Position numbers and translations under genes: made by a program. From the NCBI RefSeq assembly GCF_009768885.1, contig NZ_WSQA01000018.1, forward strand, positions 1 to 64,000: DNA of 64,000 bases, read 5' to 3'. Below, in pieces: positions 58,985 to 64,000 of this stretch. The notes under the pieces are model-generated. The model did not search any database. It worked only from the letters and a program-made list of their open reading frames with translations, and was not told where the DNA came from. This DNA is from Sphingobacterium humi. Its GTDB lineage: Bacteria; Bacteroidota; Bacteroidia; Sphingobacteriales; Sphingobacteriaceae. Each line of letters begins with the position of its first letter. Position 1 is the stretch's first letter.

Positions 58985-59617
58985 TTAAGAGGCAGTATCT
59001 ACGGGCTGCTCGATTGGAAACACTTCAGCCACCGGATGAAACAGATAAATCCTTTGTGTTGCCAATTCGATACACTTATAGCGCTTGCGTAGCTTCTCCT
59101 GCTTTTGAAAAACACGACCCGATTTTATCGAGAAATATGCCTTCTCGCTAATAGATTCTATGGTAATTATTTCCGTCTGCTGCTTATCGTAATTCTTCAG
59201 TACGCGATACAGCTGTAAATCGGTGCAGGAAGATGCCGCCGGATTGTTCATGTATTTCAATAGAGCGTGGCAGATATCCTGCGGGAAAATATTCAGGCGT
59301 AGAAAAGGATCCATTAAACTTTTAAAGTTTTGTTTCCATTCAGAGCCATGGGGTTTTACCTTATTCTTGTGCTGTTGCCATGTTTTAAGGTGGGCAAATT
59401 CATGAACCGTAGTAATCAGAAAAGAGTAGGGGTTCAGGTCGTGGTTCACGGTGATTTGATGCGGTTCATCCTTGTATGGCGATCGATAATCACCGAGTTT
59501 GCTCGCCCTTGATTTAGTCACCTTGAAACGACATGCCGTATCATTAATCCATTGGGAAATGATAGGAGCTGCAGCAGCAGGAATATACTTACTTAATTGT
59601 TTGCTGAAATCAGGCAT
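58985..59617 (-). CDS. SprT-like zinc metalloprotease-fold protein
   Basis: A 210-residue cytoplasmic protein with a SprT-like domain. The zinc motif HEFAH (His72-Glu73...His76) in TTVHEFAHLKTWQQH is followed by HGSEWKQNFKSLM with the third ligand. The usual C-terminal zinc ribbon is replaced by a region (YFSIKSGRVFQKQEKLRKRYKCIEL) common to Bacteroidota SprT. Related eukaryotic Spartan proteins cut DNA-protein crosslinks; the bacterial role is unproven. It is divergent from recN, a DNA-repair gene, which may or may not matter. Confidence 0.88.
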   Translation of the reverse strand: MPDFSKQLSKYIPAAAAPIISQWINDTACRFKVTKSRASKLGDYRSPYKDEPHQITVNHDLNPYSFLITTVHEFAHLKTWQQHKNKVKPHGSEWKQNFKSLMDPFLRLNIFPQDICHALLKYMNNPAASSCTDLQLYRVLKNYDKQQTEIITIESISEKAYFSIKSGRVFQKQEKLRKRYKCIELATQRIYLFHPVAEVFPIEQPVDTAS

Positions 59618-59693
59618 TCCCTACAAACTTAATCTATAATTGGCAGAATGAAGAATAGAAAAACCATTATTTCGGGGAGGAAATAGAAAACAC

Positions 59694-59701
59694 TATATTT
59701 G
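59694..59701 (+). promoter_or_regulatory. -7 box of recN
   Basis: TATATTTG, an exact match, 22 nt before the ATG at 59724. No SOS-box-like palindrome is obvious nearby. Confidence 0.5.
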
Positions 59702-59723
59702 GTTTCAGAACATTGGATAGGGC

Positions 59724-61376
59724 ATGCTAAGTAAACTACAGATAAAAAACTACGCATTAATAGATGCATTAGATATTGAATTCGATAGCCAATTAAACAT
59801 CATCACGGGAGAAACAGGAGCCGGAAAGTCCATTATTATGGGAGCTCTAGGGCTTATTCTGGGCAATAGAGCAGAAAGCAAGCATTTTTTCGATGAAACC
59901 TCCAAATGTATAATTGAAGGCCATTTTGAAATTGCGCCCTATGAGCTGCAGGAGATGTTTTTGAGCCTAGACCTCGATTACGAAGACCGCACAATCATAC
60001 GCCGCGAACTGCATGCCGATGGTAAATCCAGAGCTTTTGTAAACGACACACCTGTAACCCTGCAGACCTTAAAAGCATTGGGTGAAAAGCTAATCGACAT
60101 CCACTCGCAGCATGCTACCTTGCAAATCAATACCGAGTCTTTTCAATTATTAGTGCTTGATACCGTTGCTGCCCAACAACCCTTGTTGTCGACCTATAAA
60201 AAGCAGTACCAAGCCTATAAAAAAGCCGTCGCAGACTTACAGGAACTGGAAGAAAGCCTCGCGAAGTCTAGAGCAGAATACGATTTCAATCAATTTGTAT
60301 TCCAAGAGCTGGAGCAGGCGAATCTGCAAGAGGCTGAACAGGAGGAGCTGGAAGCCGAGCAAAGCCAGTTGGAGAATGCCGAAGAAATCAAAAAGCATTT
60401 TCATGGTGCCGTAAGTTTGCTGCAAAGTGAGGAGATCAATGTGCTTGATGGGTTAAAATCAGCTGTGGCCATGGTGCAATCCGGAGCCCGTTACTTGCCG
60501 GCTGCCGAGTCTTTGTACGAGCGTCTGCAAAGTAGTTTGATCGAGCTTAAAGATGTGTCTGCGGAACTAGAACAACTTGCTGATGGCGTCCTAATGGACG
60601 AAGAACGACTATCTATTGTTGCCGAACGCCTATCCTTAATCTATAGCATGCAAAAGAAACACCGCGTAGATACGGTAGCCGCATTATTGACCCTACAGCA
60701 AGAATTTGAACATAAGTTGCTCGATTCTGATCAACAGGAAGAGCAGATAGACCGCTTGAAAAAAGAGATCGAAGCGCTCCGAAACAACCTGATTACTTCA
60801 GCCAAGCAAATAACAGCCAATCGAATGGACGTTAAAGGTCGTATCGAAACGGAAGTACAGTCGGTATTAGCAAAAGTAGGCATGCCTAATGCCCAGTTGC
60901 AGATTGACTTGATCCAACGGGAAGACTTCAAGTCATCCGGACAGGATGAAGTCGCCTTCTTATTCTCTGCCAATAAAGGACAATCCTTGCAGCCCATTCA
61001 TAAGGTAGCATCAGGAGGTGAATTGTCCAGGGTAATGTTGGCCATCAAATCCTTAGTTGCCAAATCCTCATCCTTACCGACGATCATCTTTGATGAAATT
61101 GATACCGGCATATCCGGCGAGGTTGCCTTACGGGTAGGGGAGATCATGGAGCAGCTGGCTGCCCATATGCAGGTTATCAGCATCACCCACTTACCGCAAA
61201 TAGCCTCTCAAGGAAATGCGCATTTCAAAGTATATAAAGAAGATCTGGGGCAACGAACGAAGTCTAATATCGTGCTGTTGAAGAAAGAAGAACGCGTGCT
61301 GGAAATCGCGCAGATGCTTAGCGGCGCCAATCCGGAAGCCACAGCCATTAAACATGCAGAAGAAATGTTAAAATAA
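59724..61376 (+). CDS. recN: DNA repair protein RecN
   Basis: RecN is an SMC-like ATPase that helps repair double-strand breaks. The 550-residue length is standard. Walker A GETGAGKS (residues about 31-38) opens the protein, a long coiled coil (about 160-380) with two arms separates the halves, and the C-terminal ABC signature VASGGELSRVMLAIK, Walker B TIIFDEIDTGISGEVA and the H-loop ITHLPQIASQGN complete the ATPase. A perfect terminator follows at once. Confidence 0.97.
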   Translation: MLSKLQIKNYALIDALDIEFDSQLNIITGETGAGKSIIMGALGLILGNRAESKHFFDETSKCIIEGHFEIAPYELQEMFLSLDLDYEDRTIIRRELHADGKSRAFVNDTPVTLQTLKALGEKLIDIHSQHATLQINTESFQLLVLDTVAAQQPLLSTYKKQYQAYKKAVADLQELEESLAKSRAEYDFNQFVFQELEQANLQEAEQEELEAEQSQLENAEEIKKHFHGAVSLLQSEEINVLDGLKSAVAMVQSGARYLPAAESLYERLQSSLIELKDVSAELEQLADGVLMDEERLSIVAERLSLIYSMQKKHRVDTVAALLTLQQEFEHKLLDSDQQEEQIDRLKKEIEALRNNLITSAKQITANRMDVKGRIETEVQSVLAKVGMPNAQLQIDLIQREDFKSSGQDEVAFLFSANKGQSLQPIHKVASGGELSRVMLAIKSLVAKSSSLPTIIFDEIDTGISGEVALRVGEIMEQLAAHMQVISITHLPQIASQGNAHFKVYKEDLGQRTKSNIVLLKKEERVLEIAQMLSGANPEATAIKHAEEMLK

Positions 61377-61403
61377 AAAAAAGGAGCCTAGGCTCCTTTT
61401 TTT
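61377..61403. terminator. Bidirectional terminator after recN
   Basis: AAAAAAGGAGCC-TA-GGCTCCTTTTTTT; near-perfect and symmetrical, also serving the converging lipoprotein gene. Confidence 0.9.
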
Positions 61404-61422
61404 ATATCGTGTTGAATCTTAC

Positions 61423-61833
61423 TTAATTTCCAACTTCTGCATCTGATAATACAATTTTCACTAACATGTTCTCGGGAGCTTTAACACCTGAAGCACCTTT
61501 GAATACCGCATAAACATTTACTTTCCCTACTCCATAGTTTGCACTGTAAGAGTAGTTGCCGATTTCGGCAGGAATGTTTTCATACACAGAAGGATTGCTA
61601 TCCATGGAGATCGACACGTCTACATGCCCATCTTGAAAATATTTATCATCCAATTCAGGCATATTAATGCTGGTGCTATATTCCGTTCCATTCTTACTCC
61701 AATCACCCGGGGCTACTTCAATAACATAGCTTACACCTGGTAAATAATTGTTGGTGATATATTCTTTTGTACAGCCAGTAAATCCAACAAGAGAGGCTGT
61801 TCCTATGGCGAATGCTAATAATAGTTTTTTCAT
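61423..61833 (-). CDS. Small lipoprotein of unknown function
   Basis: A 136-residue lipoprotein: the lipobox GFTGC places lipid Cys21. The mature part is beta-strand rich (VSYVIEVAPGDW, VDVSISMDSNPS, KVNVYAVFKG, MLVKIVLSDAEV), suggesting a small beta-sandwich. I recognise no family. It is monocistronic between the recN terminator and a 90-bp AT-rich spacer. Confidence 0.75.
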   Translation of the reverse strand: MKKLLLAFAIGTASLVGFTGCTKEYITNNYLPGVSYVIEVAPGDWSKNGTEYSTSINMPELDDKYFQDGHVDVSISMDSNPSVYENIPAEIGNYSYSANYGVGKVNVYAVFKGASGVKAPENMLVKIVLSDAEVGN

Positions 61834-61930
61834 GCGAGGTAAGTGTTAATAGTAAATAAATAATTTGTTTATTTTAATTTAAGACAAATAGCAAGCCGAA
61901 AAGTTTAATGGGAAGGAAAATAAATGGAAT

Positions 61931-61966
61931 AAAAAAGGGCGAATACACTAGGTATTCGCCTTTTTT
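61931..61966 (-). terminator. Intrinsic terminator after clpC
   Basis: GGCGAATAC pairs with GTATTCGCC, extended by A6/T6. Read on the minus strand it ends the clpC transcript. Confidence 0.85.
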
Positions 61967-61986
61967 ACTGGTAAAAATGAAAGGAC

Positions 61987-64000
61987 TTAATCTTTCTTTT
62001 TACTGTCTTTTACATCGGGGGTTAAGTCAGAATCATCATTTTGATCCTTTCCTCCGGCAGCAACGGTAATCTCTTTTTTCTCCTCATCGAAGTCAACTAA
62101 GATGGTTTCACCGTTCTTTAATTCCCCTTTTAATATTTCTTCAGCAATCGGGTCTTCCAAGTATTTCTGGATGGCACGTTTCAATGGTCGTGCACCGAAG
62201 TTGCTGTCGTATCCTTTCTCGGCAATATAATTCTTCGCAGTTTCAGTCAGGTTGATACCGTGGCCCAAACCTTGAATTCTTGCGAATAAAGATTTCAGTT
62301 CAATATCAATAATCTTGAAGATATGCTCTTTGTTTAACGAGTTGAATACAATCACATCATCAATACGGTTCAAGAACTCTGGTGCGAACGCACGTTTCAA
62401 GGCCGTTTCAATAACCCCTCTAGAGTGCGAGTCGGCTTGATTCTCTTTGGCAGCGGTGGTAAATCCAACACCTTGACCAAATTCTTTCAACTGACGAGCT
62501 CCAATATTGGAGGTCATAATGATAATGGTATTTCTGAAGTCGACTTTACGACCTAAGCTATCTGTTAATTGGCCTTCATCCAACACCTGCAACAATAAGT
62601 TGAAGACATCCGGATGGGCTTTTTCAATCTCATCCAATAAGACTACAGCATAAGGCTTGCGACGAACCTTCTCGGTCAACTGCCCACCTTCTTCGTAGCC
62701 CACATATCCCGGAGGCGCTCCGACTAAGCGAGATACAGCGAATTTCTCCATGTACTCACTCATATCGATCTGGATCAAGGCATCTTCCGAGTCAAACATA
62801 AAACGAGCAAGTTCTTTCGCCAACTCTGTTTTACCCACACCCGTAGGACCTAAGAAAATAAAGGAACCAATAGGTTTCTTCGGATCTTTCAACCCTGCAC
62901 GCGTACGCTGAATAGCTTTTACTAATTTCTGCACAGCGTCGTCCTGACCAATAATACGGCCTTTCATCGATTCCGCCATGTTCAATAGCTTTTGGCTATC
63001 CGATTGGCTCACACGCTGAACAGGAATACCCGTCATCATCGAAACAACTTCAGCTACGTTATCTTCCGATACCGTATAGCGCTTCGTTTTTGTTTCGGCT
63101 TCCCAGGCAGCTTTTTCTTTCTCCAATTCCTCGATCAGCTTTTTCTCGCTATCCCGAAGCTTGGCGGCTTCCTCATATTTCTGGCTGCGTACAACCTTAT
63201 TTTTCTCTACTTTTACCTCTTCAATTTTCTCTTCAATATCGATGATGCTCTGTGGCACATGGATATTGTTCAAGTGCACGCGAGATCCCGATTCATCCAA
63301 GGCATCAATAGCCTTGTCTGGTAAGAACCGGTCAGTAATGTAGCGTGTAGTTAAAGACACACAGGCCTCAATTGCTTCCGGCGTATAAGTTACATTGTGG
63401 TGTTCCTCATATTTATCCTTAATGCGGTTTAAGATTTCGATTGTATCATCGTAAGTAGTCGGTTCAACCGTTACTTTTTGGAAACGACGATCCAAGGCAC
63501 CATCTTTCTCGATATACTGGCGGTACTCATCTAGCGTTGTTGCACCGATACATTGAATCTCGCCACGCGCTAAAGCAGGTTTAAACATGTTGGAGGCATC
63601 CAAGGAACCTGAAGCTCCACCGGCACCTACAATGGTATGGATTTCATCGATAAACAAAATCACATCCGGCGATTTTTCCAACTCATTCATCACCGCTTTC
63701 ATGCGTTCTTCAAATTGCCCACGGTATTTTGTGCCGGCAACCAAAGAGGCTAAATCCAAGGTAACTACGCGTTTGTTGAACAAGACACGTGAAACCTTCC
63801 GCTGTATAATGCGCAGTGCTAAGCCCTCAGCAATTGCTGACTTACCCACACCGGGCTCACCGATTAAAATCGGATTGTTTTTCTTCCGACGGGAAAGAAT
63901 CTGCGAAACCCGCTCAATTTCTTTCTCACGGCCCACAATAGGGTCTAATTTCCCTTCTTCCGCAGCTTTCGTTAAATCGCGACCAAAGTTGTCTAATACC
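61987..64000 (-). CDS. clpC: ClpC-type AAA+ protease ATPase subunit, N-terminus beyond the window
   Basis: The visible 671 codons cover the C-terminal four fifths; the Clp_N repeats lie past base 64000. The frame continues upstream of an internal GTG (63934-63936) with VLDNFGRDLTKAAEEGKLDP, the normal entry to the first AAA+ domain, so the gene is truncated only by the window. First ATPase: GEPGVGKSAIAEGLA and ILFIDEIHTIVGAG. A UVR-like coiled segment (YEEAAKLRDSEKKLIEELE) marks ClpC rather than ClpB. Second ATPase: LGPTGVGKTELAKELA and VVLLDEIEKAHPDVF. The ClpC tail is acidic and Lys-rich. Confidence 0.95.
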   Translation of the reverse strand, partial: VLDNFGRDLTKAAEEGKLDPIVGREKEIERVSQILSRRKKNNPILIGEPGVGKSAIAEGLALRIIQRKVSRVLFNKRVVTLDLASLVAGTKYRGQFEERMKAVMNELEKSPDVILFIDEIHTIVGAGGASGSLDASNMFKPALARGEIQCIGATTLDEYRQYIEKDGALDRRFQKVTVEPTTYDDTIEILNRIKDKYEEHHNVTYTPEAIEACVSLTTRYITDRFLPDKAIDALDESGSRVHLNNIHVPQSIIDIEEKIEEVKVEKNKVVRSQKYEEAAKLRDSEKKLIEELEKEKAAWEAETKTKRYTVSEDNVAEVVSMMTGIPVQRVSQSDSQKLLNMAESMKGRIIGQDDAVQKLVKAIQRTRAGLKDPKKPIGSFIFLGPTGVGKTELAKELARFMFDSEDALIQIDMSEYMEKFAVSRLVGAPPGYVGYEEGGQLTEKVRRKPYAVVLLDEIEKAHPDVFNLLLQVLDEGQLTDSLGRKVDFRNTIIIMTSNIGARQLKEFGQGVGFTTAAKENQADSHSRGVIETALKRAFAPEFLNRIDDVIVFNSLNKEHIFKIIDIELKSLFARIQGLGHGINLTETAKNYIAEKGYDSNFGARPLKRAIQKYLEDPIAEEILKGELKNGETILVDFDEEKKEITVAAGGKDQNDDSDLTPDVKDSKKKD

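Overview
The window looks like a chromosome segment of a Bacteroidota bacterium, most likely a Sphingobacteriaceae member (Sphingobacterium or Pedobacter type). The evidence is the gene content (LytTR/LytS pairs, DUF3276 PUR-alpha protein, Bacteroidetes-type AMP nucleosidase, dipeptidyl peptidase IV, holA beside an HSDR_N orphan, NirK with a fused cytochrome c), the many lipoprotein signals, and promoters that fit the Bacteroidota form TTG-N17-23-TAnnTTTG with little sign of Shine-Dalgarno sequences. The genus is inference.

Layout. 1-696 holds the start of an unknown gene on the minus strand and a repeat-rich intergenic region. 697-7.4 kb: purH and purN (purine synthesis) flank a secreted CE1-type esterase and two secreted sulfatases. 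7.5-12.2 kb: a thioredoxin-like protein and a four-gene minus-strand operon (LiaF-like membrane protein, LytS-type kinase, LytTR regulator, penicillin-binding-protein-like serine hydrolase). 12.4-21.9 kb, plus strand: DUF3276 protein, DPP IV, membrane protein-dxr-rseP, carA behind an apparent leader/attenuator, enolase, FtsB/DivIC. 22-27.5 kb, minus strand: FkbM methyltransferase, cystathionine beta-synthase, AMP nucleosidase, clpX, clpP, HSDR_N protein. 27.6-29.2 kb: holA and a beta-barrel protein. 29.3-35.6 kb: a TetR-controlled RND efflux operon. 35.6-36.3 kb: a candidate small RNA and a second repeat element.

36.3-44.5 kb is a denitrification island read on the minus strand: DUF4442 protein, helical lipoprotein, SCO, cytochrome c, azurin, quinol nitric oxide reductase, NirK with a C-terminal cytochrome c, an FGE-fold protein and a second SCO. 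Together these would reduce nitrite to N2O at the cell envelope, with SCO proteins for copper delivery and azurin/cytochrome c for electron transfer. No nosZ is present in the window. 44.6-64 kb is mostly housekeeping: MFS transporter, a tiny Cys/Lys-rich protein, udk, LysM protein, NfeD/ClpP-class protease, FadL-type porin, proS, a trans-sulfuration enzyme, M28 peptidase, SprT, recN and the clpC gene cut off by the window end.

The most unusual structure is a repeat family seen at two loci (179-659 and 35872-36091). Inverted ~40-bp arms enclose a unique interior. At their outer ends three of the four outer arms carry tandem 11- or 12-bp units beginning TGTCAT, and the arms have a fixed internal slot holding zero, one or three 7-bp units. 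A separate 7-bp repeat family sits at gene ends. Two promoter-plus-terminator units without a protein gene (386-466 and 35718-35788) are candidate small RNAs. Three genes have a -7 box ending 3-4 nt before the ATG, which points to leaderless mRNAs.
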